This document shows, in pieces, positions 1 to 8,413 of a DNA stretch of 64,000 bases. The notes under the pieces are model-generated. The model saw only the letters and a program-made list of their open reading frames with translations. It had not been told where the DNA came from and did not search any database. A program made the translations under genes and the position numbers. The DNA comes from Streptomyces sp. CBMA291 (GTDB lineage Bacteria; Actinomycetota; Actinomycetes; Streptomycetales; Streptomycetaceae): the NCBI RefSeq assembly GCF_014596525.1, contig NZ_MSJP01000079.1, forward strand, positions 1 through 64,000, written 5' to 3'. Numbering within the stretch: the stretch's first letter is position 1; each line of letters begins with the position of its first letter.

Positions 1-1
1 G

Positions 2-152
2 GTGGCGGCCCCGCCGCTGATCGCCGCCCTCGGCCCGCACCGGGGCGTCCCCACGGTCCTGCTCCTCGCGGTCCTGGCCTCGCTGCTGCCGCTCTCCCGG
101 GGCTGGCGGCACACCCGCGCCCGGGACCCGGGCCGCGGGGGACGGACCGCGT
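2..152 (+). pseudogene. C-terminal remnant of a membrane transporter (possibly MFS)
   Basis: This frame opens at the left edge and encodes a hydrophobic stretch (about VLLLAVLASLLPL, bases 53-93) followed by an Arg-rich end, like the last helix and tail of an MFS permease. No stop closes it near the end of the hydrophobic segment; the frame runs on as Arg/Gly-rich shadow sequence antisense to the kinase gene. Meanwhile a LuxR-like sequence begins in another frame. The simplest reading is the debris of a deletion or frameshift joining two genes. The true 5' part lies outside the window, so it could also be an intact gene with an unusual end. Family assignment is weak. Confidence 0.3.
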
Positions 153-488
153 GCCGAGGCCCAGTGGCGCAGGGGCCGTCGGCTCGCCGTCGAGGGCGGT
201 GCCCGGCTGCTCGTGGACCTGGCCGACCGGACCCGCCCCGACGCGCCGGACCCGGCCACCGGTGGCCGCCTCGCCGGGCTCACCCCGCGCGAACGGGAGA
301 TCTCCGTCCTGGTGGCCGAGGGCCTGACCAACCAGGCCGTGGCCGAGCGGCTCTGTCTGAGCCCCCGTACGGTCGAGAGCCATGTCGCCCGGGTCTACCG
401 GAAGACGGGCGTGGAGACCCGGGCGGCCCTCGCGTCGCTCGTCGCGCGGGACGGCGCCGCCGAAGGAGGTCAGTCCTTGCGGGGGTAG
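153..488 (+). pseudogene. LuxR-family regulator, C-terminal HTH fragment
   Basis: The encoded sequence holds a clear LuxR/FixJ-type helix-turn-helix: LTPREREISVLVAEGLTNQ, then AERLCLSPRTVESHVARVYRK. The segment before it resembles the end of the ATP-binding (LAL) LuxR regulators. The frame has a stop at bases 18-20, and its first possible start is the GTG at 213, with no convincing ribosome binding site, so no full-length regulator can be encoded here. The receiver or ATPase part is missing. It ends 19 bases inside the convergent kinase gene. A truncated regulator or pseudogene is most likely; a stand-alone HTH protein of about 91 residues starting at 213 is possible. Confidence 0.6.
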
Positions 489-2377
489 CTGGCGGTCACC
501 CGGCCCCTGGCGTCGGCGTGCAGGGAGGCGGAGCCGTACGAGTCGGACAGGTACACGATGATGCCGAGGCCGTTTCCGGCGATTGTCGAGGCGGGGACGA
601 GGACGACGTAACGGCTCGTCGGCTCGGCCACGCCCAGTTCCCGCTCGGCGCGCTTCAGGAGCGCGGGCAGGACGTCCCAGTCGACGGAGGAGAGGTCGGC
701 GGGGACCGAGCCGGGGAAGGCGGTGCCCGAGCCCTGGCGGACGACCGCTTCCCCGCCCCGGTAGAGGTACCGGTCGAACCGCTTGGTGCTGCCCTTGACC
801 AGCGCCTCGGCGACGGCGTACTCCGGGTACACGACGAAGCCGGTGACCTTGGTCCCGCCCGAGGCCTCCTTCACGGCGGCGATGGCGGTGCGGACCCCGG
901 CGGGCGTCAGCAGATCGAGCCGCTTCGCTTCGGGCGCCGTCGTCTGCTCCGCGGGAGCCTTCGCCGGGGGTGTCGTCGCCGCGGGGGTCCGCAGCTCCGT
1001 CCTGTCCTGCCCGGAGGGCGCGGCGCCGCCGGGCCCGTCGCCGGAGTCGGCCGGCCGCCAATCCCAGGCCACCGCTCCCACGGGGATGCCGACGGCGAGC
1101 ACCACGACGGCGACGGAGCCGAGGAACCGCCCGGTCCGCCCACGCCCCCGCCGCGCGCCCGCCCGCGCCGGGGCGAGGCCCGCCGGGGCGGTCGTCGCGG
1201 GGGAGGCCCCCGGCGCCGGAGCCCGGACAGACGGGGAGGAAGACCCCGGAGCCGGAGCCGGACCCGAGGGCGGTGCGAGGCGGAAGGAGGTCGTGTCGGC
1301 GGGGACGGACGGGGACACGGCCGCCCGCGAGGACGGGGCCCCGGCGGGAGCGGAGGGGGATCCGGACACCCGGGAGTCCGGGGCCTCGCCAGAAGCGGGC
1401 GAGGGCACGGCCGCTCGGGAGCCCGGGGCCTCGCCGGGAGCGGAGGGAGGCCCGGCCGCCCGGCCGCCCGGGGTCCCGGCGGGGGCCTGCGAGGGCGTGG
1501 GCGTCCCGGCCTCCGGGGCCTCGGTCCCTTCGCCGACGGCTCCGTCCGCCGACGCCGCCGCAGCGAGCACACGGTCGAGTTCCCCGGCGTCCGGGCGGGC
1601 GGCCGGGTCCCGTACCAGGAGGCGGACGAGCACCTCGGTCAGCGCACCGGCCCCGCGCGGCGGCGGCACGTCGTCGGAGAGGACGGCCGCGAGCGTCGCC
1701 AGGGTGTTCTCCCGGCGCAGCGGGTGGACGCCCTCGACCGCCACGTAGAGGAGCATGCCCAGCGACCACAGGTCGGCGGCCGGACCGCTGGTGCCGTTGC
1801 CCCGGATGCGCTCGGGGGCCATGTAGTCGGGGGAGCCGATGATGGAGCCGGAGGCGGTCAGGACGGTGGACTCGCGGATCGCCGCGATGCCGAAGTCGGT
1901 GAGGACGGGCCGCCCGTCGGGCCGCAGCAGGACGTTCGCGGGCTTCACGTCGCGGTGCTCGATGTCCCGTTCATGGGCCGCCCGCAGGGCCGCGAGCAGC
2001 CCACGGCCCAGGACGGCGGCCTCGGCGACCGACAGGGTGCCCCGGTCGAGCCGGTCCTGAAGGGAACCGCCGGTGACCAGCTCCATCACGAGCCAGGGGT
2101 ACGTTCCCTCACCGGCGTCCACGATGTGGTGGATCGTCACCACATTGGGGTGGTCGATCCTGGCCAGCGCGCGGGCCTCGCGCAGGACCCGGGCGCGCAG
2201 GGTCCGGGCGCCCTCCACGTCGTGCTCGGCCATCGCGGGGTCCGGCGGGCGTACCTCCTTGAGCGCCACCTCACGGTGAAGGGCCAGGTCGCGGGCGCGC
2301 CAGACCGTGCCCATACCGCCCCCGCCCAGCCGTTCCACCAGCTCGAACCGGCCGTCGATCACTCTGCTCACACGCAT
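470..2377 (-). CDS. Transmembrane Ser/Thr protein kinase (PknB-like)
   Basis: Eukaryotic-type protein kinase of 635 residues. The N-terminal catalytic domain (about 1-275) has the glycine loop GGGGMG (18-23), Lys40 in VALKE, the catalytic loop HRDVKPANVL (141-150) and DFG (161-163), followed by the APE-like MAPER near 187. A Pro/Ala/Ser-rich linker (280-410) made of imperfect repeats leads to one membrane helix (about 417-438) and an extracytoplasmic domain of about 195 residues without PASTA motifs, presumably a sensor. The start codon lies inside the end of the upstream TPR gene (ATGCGTGTGA overlap, 10 nt), so translation is coupled and the TPR protein is a likely partner or substrate. Phosphorylation targets cannot be read from sequence. 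Confidence 0.93.
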   Translation of the reverse strand: MRVSRVIDGRFELVERLGGGGMGTVWRARDLALHREVALKEVRPPDPAMAEHDVEGARTLRARVLREARALARIDHPNVVTIHHIVDAGEGTYPWLVMELVTGGSLQDRLDRGTLSVAEAAVLGRGLLAALRAAHERDIEHRDVKPANVLLRPDGRPVLTDFGIAAIRESTVLTASGSIIGSPDYMAPERIRGNGTSGPAADLWSLGMLLYVAVEGVHPLRRENTLATLAAVLSDDVPPPRGAGALTEVLVRLLVRDPAARPDAGELDRVLAAAASADGAVGEGTEAPEAGTPTPSQAPAGTPGGRAAGPPSAPGEAPGSRAAVPSPASGEAPDSRVSGSPSAPAGAPSSRAAVSPSVPADTTSFRLAPPSGPAPAPGSSSPSVRAPAPGASPATTAPAGLAPARAGARRGRGRTGRFLGSVAVVVLAVGIPVGAVAWDWRPADSGDGPGGAAPSGQDRTELRTPAATTPPAKAPAEQTTAPEAKRLDLLTPAGVRTAIAAVKEASGGTKVTGFVVYPEYAVAEALVKGSTKRFDRYLYRGGEAVVRQGSGTAFPGSVPADLSSVDWDVLPALLKRAERELGVAEPTSRYVVLVPASTIAGNGLGIIVYLSDSYGSASLHADARGRVTASYPRKD

Positions 2378-3951
2378 CCCCGCACTCGGGTCCCCGGGAC
2401 GGTCGCGGACCTCGGCCCGACTCCGCCCACCTCGCCGTACACGTTCATCTGATACCGCCCCACGGGCACCCCGGCCTCGGGAAGATCACGCAGCCCCGCC
2501 CAGGACCCGTCCCCGCCGCCGTCCCCGCCACCCGGGCCCGTACCGGCGTCGCCCCCGACCGTACCGCCGACACGACCGGAGCCGCCGAGCCCCCTGGACT
2601 CGCCCTCGGCGGCCGGGCCCCCGCCCGGCCGCCGTATCCCCGCCGCCCGCTCGTACGCGCGAGCCGCCTCCCCCGGTGCGCCCGCCGTCTCGAAGGCGTA
2701 CCCGGCCCGGTGGTGCAGGGCGGCGGCGTGTCGGCGGTCGTCCCAGGACTCGGCCGCTTCGGCGGCCCGTGTGTACTCCCGTGCCGCCCGGCCCGGTTCG
2801 CCGAGCAGCAGGACGCAGTACGCGAGCCAGGCCCCGGCCCGTACCCGCTCCGCCGTCTCGTCGTCCCCGGCGAACCCGGTCAACGCCCGTTCCAGCAGCG
2901 GGGCCGCCTCACGGACGCGCCCCCGCTGCGCGTACACGACCCCGAGACCGAGCCGGGCGAAGAGGTCCACGAGGAGGTCCGGGCCCGGCCCCTCGGAGTG
3001 CCGGACGGCCTCCGCGAGCAGCGAGACCTCCTCGCCCCCGGCGTCCGTCGCCCCCGTCGGCGCGAGCGCCCGCACGAGGGCGAGCAGCAGCCGGGTCCGG
3101 TCGCCGGGCCGCAGCGGCGCCGCCGGCTCCTCGGCGGCGAGCGCCGCCCGCAGCAGCGCCACCGCCTCCGCACGGGCGCCGGTGGCCCGCAGGACGGCGG
3201 CGAGAAGCAGTTCGTGCTCGACCGCGCACCAGGAGCGGCCCCCGAAACGGTGACCCGCCACCGCCGTCCTCAGCAGGACGAGCGCGGCGGCCGGATCGTC
3301 CGGGGCGGTGACCCGGCCGAGCAGCGCCCGCGTGTCGGCGAGGACCCGGGAGACGGCCGGATCCTGCGCGTGCGGTACGGCGAAGGCGACGAGCCCGGTC
3401 AGTTCCGCGCGGAGGGCCGCCGCCTCGGCGGTGGGATCGGGCGCGGTGTCGAGCAGGTCGGCGGCGGCCCGGTCGCGCAGCAGCCGTACCGTCGCGGTCT
3501 CGGCGACCGAGGCCCTGCCGCTGACGTACAGGGCCTCGGCCCGCTCGTGGAGTTCGTCGAGCGCGGCCCGTGCCGTCGCGCCAGGACCGGCCCCGGAGAG
3601 CAGCGCCCGAGCCCGGGAGACCAGCGCCTTGCCCCGCTGACCGGCCTGTTCGTGCAGGTCGGCGGCCCGGGTGAAGAGCGGGCCCACGTCCGCCCTCGGA
3701 GTCTCCCGGCAGCCGAGCGCGGCGGCGTCCAAGGCGTCGGCGTGGTCGCCGGGGGCGAGGTTCCCGCCCGCGTGGCGCAGGGCCGTCGCGGCCCGCTCCC
3801 AGGAGGCCGAGGCCTCCGGGTGGCCCTCGGCGGTCAGCCGCCGGGCCCGGTACAGCAGCTCGTGCGGGTCCTCCGGCTCTTCGGCGGCGCCACGCCCCGA
3901 GTCGTACGGGCGCTGGGCGCAGGGGAACGCGTCGGACGAGCGGCTGCTCAT
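2368..3951 (-). CDS. Tetratricopeptide-like protein coupled to the kinase
   Basis: A 527-residue Ala/Arg/Glu-rich protein of repeated short helices (for example ELLYRARRLTAEGHPEASAS, ARAYERAAGIR) typical of TPR or SARP-type tetratricopeptide folds. No catalytic motif or signal peptide is visible. I start it at the ATG at 3951, which has GGAG about 8 nt upstream; the same frame extends to 4098 but that extension is Pro/Leu-rich, antisense to a purine tract, and looks untranslated. Its last codons overlap the kinase start by 10 nt, so both form one operon. A scaffold or input role for the kinase is inference from context. Confidence 0.8.
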   Translation of the reverse strand: MSSRSSDAFPCAQRPYDSGRGAAEEPEDPHELLYRARRLTAEGHPEASASWERAATALRHAGGNLAPGDHADALDAAALGCRETPRADVGPLFTRAADLHEQAGQRGKALVSRARALLSGAGPGATARAALDELHERAEALYVSGRASVAETATVRLLRDRAAADLLDTAPDPTAEAAALRAELTGLVAFAVPHAQDPAVSRVLADTRALLGRVTAPDDPAAALVLLRTAVAGHRFGGRSWCAVEHELLLAAVLRATGARAEAVALLRAALAAEEPAAPLRPGDRTRLLLALVRALAPTGATDAGGEEVSLLAEAVRHSEGPGPDLLVDLFARLGLGVVYAQRGRVREAAPLLERALTGFAGDDETAERVRAGAWLAYCVLLLGEPGRAAREYTRAAEAAESWDDRRHAAALHHRAGYAFETAGAPGEAARAYERAAGIRRPGGGPAAEGESRGLGGSGRVGGTVGGDAGTGPGGGDGGGDGSWAGLRDLPEAGVPVGRYQMNVYGEVGGVGPRSATVPGTRVRGCV

Positions 3952-4275
3952 GGAAGGTGCTCCGGCAGGTGGTGGGGGTGGGGGGAGACAAAGAGAGACG
4001 AAAGGAGGGAAGGGGAGGGGAAAAGAAGGGGAAACGGGGTGGAGGGCTGGGAACGTACAGGCCGGACCGACTTTCGCAGGCCGAAGCCGCCCGCACATCC
4101 GTAGAAATACGGAACCCTTGCTCCGGTCCCGAGGCTCCGGCCCCCACCCCGCCCACCCCGCTCGCCCGACCTCGCGGCTCCGATCGGCCGTGCTGCGCAG
4201 CGCCCGGGGGCGGGTCCTCGGCTACGGTGATGCGGTAGGCGCCCTCCGGGGCCGGGCCGATGTGTAGGTCGATGC
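3952..4275. other. Divergent intergenic region with a polypurine tract
   Basis: This gap separates the minus-strand TPR-kinase operon from the plus-strand SpoIIE gene and must carry both promoters. On the plus strand about 3966-4053 is almost only purine, with 35 consecutive purines at about 4000-4034 and several G runs. The leader of the TPR-kinase mRNA would therefore be pyrimidine-rich. A short inverted repeat, CCGTA-GAAA-TACGG, lies at 4099-4112. I see no convincing ORF in it. Confidence 0.6.
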
Positions 4276-6336
4276 GTGGAGACTCACCAGTCGTCGAGCG
4301 GGGTCCCGCAGCCGCCCCGGGCGGCCGTCGGGGACGCCGGTGTGCTCCGTGAACTGCTGCCGATCGCGCTCTGGCGGGAGGACTCCGGCGGCCGTGTCGT
4401 CGAGTGGTCGCTGGCCGCGCAGGACCTTCTGGGCCACCGGCCCGAGGAGGTCCTCGGGCGGCTCGCCGCCCCGCTGCTCGTCCCCGACGCCAACCGTGAA
4501 CTGGCCGACCGGCTCACCGAACGCGTCCAGGCAGGCGAGACGATCGTCGGCACCCTGCCCGTCCGGCACCGGGACGGGCACCTGGTCGCCATGGAGATGT
4601 GGATCGTCCCGGCCACCGACCCGGAAGGGCGGCCGGGCGCGCTGCTCATCGCGGTGGAGACCTCCGAGGTCCTGCGGATGCGGGAGAACCTGGCGGCGAT
4701 GGAGAGCCTGTTCACCCAGTCGCCCATCGGCATCGCCCTGCTCGACCCCGACCTGCGGTATCTGCGCGTCAACGACACCCTGGCCAGGATGAACGGCGTG
4801 TCGGCCGCCCGGCATGTGGGCCGCCGCCTGAGCGAGGTCGCGCCCGGCGTCAACACCGACGCGCTCGAAGCCCTGATGCGGCAGGTCCTCGACAGCGGGA
4901 AGGCGGTCGTCGACGCGCGCCGGGTCGGCCGTACCCCCGCCGACCCCGGTCGCGACCACGTCTGGTCCTGCTCGTACGCCCCGCTCGTCGACCGCGCCGA
5001 ACGGCGCCCGCTCGGCATCATCGCCTCCCTCGTCGACATCACCGAGAGCCAGGAGGCGCACGGCGAGGTCGAGCGGGCCCGGCACCGGTTCGGGCTGCTC
5101 GCCGAGGCAGGGGCCAGGATCGGCACGACCCTGGACCTCGCGCAGACGGCCGAGGAGGTCGTCACCTTCCTCGTACCGCAGCTCGCCGACTCCGCCGACG
5201 TGCAGATGCTGGAGTCCTTCCTCGCCCCGGACGACTCCGCCGCCGCCACGCGCGGACTGCTGCGGCGGCTCGCGGTCCGCTTCCCCGACCCGACCGCCCC
5301 CACCACGGTGCTCGTCCCCGGAGGGACCTACCAGATCCCGCTGGACTCGGTGTACGAGCAGGTCGTCACCCGGGGGCTGCCCACGAACCTCTACCCGACC
5401 GACCTCCCCGCCCTCTTCACCGAGCCCGGCAGCGAGCCGCTCCGCGCCTACTTCGACGAGCACATCGGCTCGGCGCGGCTCGTGCCCCTGGTGGCGCGGG
5501 GCAAGGTGCTCGGGGCGGTCACCGTGACCCGGATGCGGGACCGGGAGCCGTTCGACGCGGAGGACCGCGTCCTCATCGACGAGGTCGTCGCCCGCGCGGC
5601 CCTCAACATCGACAACGCCCGGCTCTACACCACCCAGCGCGAGGCCGCCCTCACCCTTCAGCGCAGCCTCACCAACAGCGCGCTGCCCGCCGTCACCGGG
5701 CTCGAACTCACCGGCCGCTACCTCCCGGCGAGCGTCCACGACGTCGGCGGCGACTGGTTCGACGTCATCCCCCTGCCCGCCGGCAGGACCGGTCTGGTCA
5801 TCGGGGACGTCATGGGGCACGGCATCCACGCGGCGGCGGTCATGGGCCAGCTCCGCACCGCCGTACGGACCCTGGCCCGGTTCGACATCGCGCCCGCCCG
5901 GCTGCTCAGCTCGCTCGACGCCGTCGTCGCCGACCTCGGCGAGGACACGATGGCCACCTGTGTCTACGCGGTCCACGACCCGGCGGACGGCGGCTGGGTC
6001 ATCGCCCGCGCCGGGCATCCGCCACCCGCCGTGGTCACCCCGGACGGCACGGTCTCCTTCCTCGACGGGCCGCCCGGCACCCCGCTGGGTACCGGCGCGC
6101 TCGACTTCGGCACCGAGACGGTGGACCTCCCGGCCGGGGGGCTTCTCGTGCTCTACACGGACGGACTGATCGAGGCCAGGGACCGTGACCTCGACGAGGG
6201 GATGCGCCAGCTCGGCCGGGCGCTGCGGCACCCGGAGCGCCCCCTGGACGTGCTGTGCGACGGCATCCTCGCCCGGCTGCTCGCGGCCCCGGCCCAGGAC
6301 GACGTGGCGATGCTGCTCGCCCGTACGGCCCGGTGA
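4276..6336 (+). CDS. PAS-PAS-GAF-SpoIIE (PP2C) protein phosphatase
   Basis: Cytoplasmic signalling phosphatase of 686 residues. Two PAS-like domains (about 22-130 and 140-258) precede a GAF domain (about 275-450) and a C-terminal SpoIIE/PP2C domain (about 460-685). The PP2C domain shows GGDWFDV (491-497), the metal-binding GDVMGHG, RAGHPPP, YTDGLIEARD and the terminal DDVAMLL. Proteins of this design dephosphorylate anti-sigma-factor antagonists in partner-switching pathways; no antagonist or RsbW-type kinase is adjacent here, though an HATPase anti-sigma-like protein lies at 57071-57634. The GTG at 4276 is used because the PAS fold begins soon after. A PAS/GAF ligand cannot be predicted. Confidence 0.93.
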   Translation: METHQSSSGVPQPPRAAVGDAGVLRELLPIALWREDSGGRVVEWSLAAQDLLGHRPEEVLGRLAAPLLVPDANRELADRLTERVQAGETIVGTLPVRHRDGHLVAMEMWIVPATDPEGRPGALLIAVETSEVLRMRENLAAMESLFTQSPIGIALLDPDLRYLRVNDTLARMNGVSAARHVGRRLSEVAPGVNTDALEALMRQVLDSGKAVVDARRVGRTPADPGRDHVWSCSYAPLVDRAERRPLGIIASLVDITESQEAHGEVERARHRFGLLAEAGARIGTTLDLAQTAEEVVTFLVPQLADSADVQMLESFLAPDDSAAATRGLLRRLAVRFPDPTAPTTVLVPGGTYQIPLDSVYEQVVTRGLPTNLYPTDLPALFTEPGSEPLRAYFDEHIGSARLVPLVARGKVLGAVTVTRMRDREPFDAEDRVLIDEVVARAALNIDNARLYTTQREAALTLQRSLTNSALPAVTGLELTGRYLPASVHDVGGDWFDVIPLPAGRTGLVIGDVMGHGIHAAAVMGQLRTAVRTLARFDIAPARLLSSLDAVVADLGEDTMATCVYAVHDPADGGWVIARAGHPPPAVVTPDGTVSFLDGPPGTPLGTGALDFGTETVDLPAGGLLVLYTDGLIEARDRDLDEGMRQLGRALRHPERPLDVLCDGILARLLAAPAQDDVAMLLARTAR

Positions 6337-6454
6337 ATCCCGCAGGGGACCCGGACTCGTCTCCGTACGGGCCGGGGGCGTCCCCTACGGGCCCGGGGTT
6401 CGTCCCGTACGGGCCCGGAGTCCGTCCCCTACGGGCTCTGTCCCGCCCCGTACG
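6321..6454 (+). repeat. Imperfect 21-22 bp direct repeats starting at the SpoIIE stop codon
   Basis: Copies of a CC(G/C)TACGGGCCCGG motif have TACGG at 6324 (inside the last codons of the phosphatase gene), 6366, 6386, 6408, 6430 and a partial copy at 6451. Spacing is 20-22 bp, with one gap of two units. The first copy is the coding end itself, so the array seems to have grown from the gene's 3' end. It fills most of the gap to the convergent DinB gene. Confidence 0.75.
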
Positions 6455-6489
6455 TGTCAGGGGACGGGGACAGGGCCCCTGGCGGGGGG

Positions 6490-7116
6490 TCACCCCGAGG
6501 CTCCTCGCAGCCGGTACAGGTCGCGTAGCAGGGCGATCTCGGCCCCGTGGTGCAGGAGTTCCTGGTTCACCCACCAGACGGTTTCGAGGAAAGGGTCCTC
6601 GGGGTCGCTCCCGTACGGGTAGGCGCTGAACCCGACGGTGTCCAGTGCCGTGTCGTCGACGGACAGCAGCGTCGCCCGCCAGGCGTCCGCCGCCGTGCCG
6701 AAGGCGGCCACGGCGGCGGTGGCGTCCCCGCTGCTCTCGTAGTCGTCGCGGGTCAGGGAGCGGCTGCCGCAGGTGTGGTCGGCGCGCAGCGCGAGCATCT
6801 CGCCGAGGTGGCTCAGCCGCCAGGCGATCGTGGTGAACGGCGGGGGCGTGGGGTGCGGTGGGGGAGTGGCGTCCCTGCCCCACCCTCCGGCGCCGGTGAG
6901 GAGGGCGGCGCCCGGCCCGGGACCGTCGGCGTGGCGCCGCACGGACCAGCAGCCGGGGCCCGGCTCCCACAGGTGCTCCGCGTCGCCCATCGGGCCCACG
7001 GCGACCTCCGTGCCGTTGCCGCTGTCCACCGCCGGGCCCGCCATCCGGTCGACGAGGCGCTTCCGGGCGAAGTCGAATTGCCGGAGCAGGGGATCGAGTC
7101 GGGCGGGCACGGCCAT
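6490..7116 (-). CDS. DinB-family (four-helix bundle) protein
   Basis: A 208-residue protein of the DinB/mycothiol-dependent metalloenzyme superfamily. Typical features are the early FARKRLVDRM helix, TTIAWRLSHLGEML in the middle (the conserved HxxE-like helix), and the C-terminal WWVNQELLHHGAEIALLRDL helix that carries metal-ligand His and Glu residues. Members bind a divalent metal and often act as thiol-S-transferases or isomerases; the substrate here is unknown. It is monocistronic and converges on the SpoIIE phosphatase gene across a repeat-rich spacer. Upstream (7117-7228) I see no further gene. Confidence 0.8.
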   Translation of the reverse strand: MAVPARLDPLLRQFDFARKRLVDRMAGPAVDSGNGTEVAVGPMGDAEHLWEPGPGCWSVRRHADGPGPGAALLTGAGGWGRDATPPPHPTPPPFTTIAWRLSHLGEMLALRADHTCGSRSLTRDDYESSGDATAAVAAFGTAADAWRATLLSVDDTALDTVGFSAYPYGSDPEDPFLETVWWVNQELLHHGAEIALLRDLYRLRGASG

Positions 7117-7228
7117 CGGACGCTCCGGATCGCTCGGGGACGGAACGCACGTACTGTGCCACGGGCCCGCCCCGGAAGCTCCCGCATTTTTCCTGCCTGC
7201 CGGCCCCCGGGGTGGCGGAGGCGGGGGA

Positions 7229-7636
7229 TCAGACCCGGTCGATGTGCACGTTGGTCGACTTCACCCGGGCCGTGGCCTGCATGCCGACCGAGAGGCCCAG
7301 CTCCTCGACCGCCTCGCGGGTGAGCAGCGACACCAGCCGGTGCGGCCCCGCCTGGATCTCGACCTGCGCGGCGACGTCGCCCAGCTTCACGGCGGTCACG
7401 ATTCCGGGGAACGCGTTCCGCGCCGAGGTGTACGGCACGTCCTCGTCGCCCTGCCCGCTGCCGGTCGCCGCCTGGCCCACCTCCACCGCGAAGGCGGCCA
7501 GGTCCCGCCCCTCGATGAGCCGCCGCCCGTTGTCGTCGCGACGGGTCGGGACCCGCCCGGCGTCGGCCCAGCGGCGTACGGTGTCGGGGCTCACGCCCAG
7601 CAGACGCGACGCCTGCCCGATGGTGTAGGACTGCAT
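7229..7636 (-). CDS. MerR-type HTH protein with a TOBE (molybdate/oxyanion-binding) domain
   Basis: A 135-residue regulator. Residues about 1-50 form an excisionase/MerR-like winged helix (MQSYTIGQASRLLGVSPDTV then RRWADAGRVPTRRDDNGRRL). Residues about 70-135 form a TOBE/mop domain (NAFPGIVTAVKLGDVAAQVE, TREAVEELGLSVGMQATARV, KSTNVHIDRV), which binds molybdate or tungstate in ModE-like proteins. A role as a molybdate-responsive repressor is inferred from this architecture. The start at ATG 7636 is chosen because the HTH begins at once; the frame upstream is repeat-derived. No mod transport genes are adjacent. Confidence 0.87.
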   Translation of the reverse strand: MQSYTIGQASRLLGVSPDTVRRWADAGRVPTRRDDNGRRLIEGRDLAAFAVEVGQAATGSGQGDEDVPYTSARNAFPGIVTAVKLGDVAAQVEIQAGPHRLVSLLTREAVEELGLSVGMQATARVKSTNVHIDRV

Positions 7637-7648
7637 GGCCGCCAGCCT

Positions 7649-7788
7649 AGGCCGTACCTCGCGGTCCGCGCCGGGCCCACCCCTCCGCCGACCCAGGCCG
7701 TACCTCGCGGTCCGCGCCGGGCCCACCCCTCCGCCGACCTGGGCCGTACCGCTCGGACCGCGCCGGGCTCACCCCTCGTCGGACCGGC
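7649..7788. repeat. 46-bp tandem repeat, three copies, seeded at the Lrp gene stop codon
   Basis: GCCGTACC recurs at 7651, 7697 and 7743, giving an exact period of 46 bp. The first two copies are nearly identical; the third is diverged and contains the last codons and the TGA (7769-7771) of the minus-strand Lrp gene. Read on the minus strand, the coding end (GACGAGGGGTGAGCCCGG) reappears altered in each downstream copy. The array fills the spacer between the Lrp gene and the MerR-TOBE gene. Confidence 0.88.
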
Positions 7789-8248
7789 GGCCCACCGACT
7801 CCACCAGCGGCAGCAGCCGATGCGCCACCCGCTCGCGCAGCGCGATCTCGGTACGGGTGCGCACCACGCCCGGCAGCTGGATGAGCCGCTGGATCACATC
7901 CTCCAGATGCCCCGCGTCCCGGGCCACCACCCGGGTCAGCAGGTCGCCCCCGCCGGTGATGGAGAAGGCCTCGACGATCTCCGGCACGCCCGCGAGCGCG
8001 TCGCCGACCTCGTCCAGGTGTCCCTGGGTCACCTCGACGTGCACGAAGGCGAGGACCGGGTGGCCCAGGGCGGCGGGGGAGAGCGCCGGGCCGGTCGAGG
8101 TGATCACCCCGTCCCGCTCCAGCCGGTCGATCCTGGCCTGCACGGTGCCCCGGGCCACGCCCAGGATCCGCGCGTACTCGCGCACGCTGGTCCTCGGCTG
8201 CTCGATCAGCAACCGCAGGATGCGGGTGTCGAGTGCGTCCACCGCCAT
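7769..8248 (-). CDS. Lrp/AsnC-family transcriptional regulator
   Basis: A 159-residue feast/famine regulator. The N-terminal HTH (DTRILRLLIEQPRTSVREYA, GVARGTVQARIDRLERDGVI) is followed by the RAM ligand-binding domain with HVEVTQGHLDEV, GGGDLLTRVVARD and LPGVVRTRTEIAL. Such proteins form dimers and octamers that sense amino acids or related small molecules. ATG 8248 is preceded by GGGAGGG on the minus strand at good spacing. It is divergent from the DGPF gene and shares that 165-bp spacer, but the ECF-type promoter there reads toward the DGPF gene. Regulated genes are unknown; divergent or autoregulation is plausible. Confidence 0.92.
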   Translation of the reverse strand: MAVDALDTRILRLLIEQPRTSVREYARILGVARGTVQARIDRLERDGVITSTGPALSPAALGHPVLAFVHVEVTQGHLDEVGDALAGVPEIVEAFSITGGGDLLTRVVARDAGHLEDVIQRLIQLPGVVRTRTEIALRERVAHRLLPLVESVGRRSDEG

Positions 8249-8336
8249 GTTCCGTCGCCCTCCCTGTGCTCCGGACGGCACCATCCGGACGGCTCCATTC
8301 TGGTACGCGGCCGGTGGGAAAGTTTCCTCCCGGGGA

Positions 8337-8363
8337 TGTCGAGAACCCGTGTCCCGCTCCGTC
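8337..8363 (+). promoter_or_regulatory. Candidate ECF42-type sigma-factor promoter
   Basis: TGTCGA (8337-8342) is followed after 17 nt by CGTC (8360-8363). This fits the promoter type I recall for ECF42 sigma factors (TGTCGA in the -35 region, CGA/TC at -10). It points at the DGPF gene, whose ATG lies about 50 nt downstream, and the next gene encodes a sigma factor of that group. The match is seen directly; the assignment is inference. Confidence 0.72.
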
Positions 8364-8413
8364 CCAGGAGTGAACGCGGCCACCATGGCCGTACGACACG
8401 GAGGAGCGACACC

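Noticed and set aside
4222..6231. 669-residue open frame on the minus strand opposite the SpoIIE phosphatase
   Set aside because: It is the antisense of clear PAS, GAF and PP2C domains; composition is Gly/Arg/Asp-rich without family motifs, the usual shadow in high-GC DNA.
6255..6629. Pro/Gly/Tyr-rich reading frame (SPYGPGASP-type repeats)
   Set aside because: It is just the translation of the repeats after the SpoIIE gene; no ribosome site and no conserved features.
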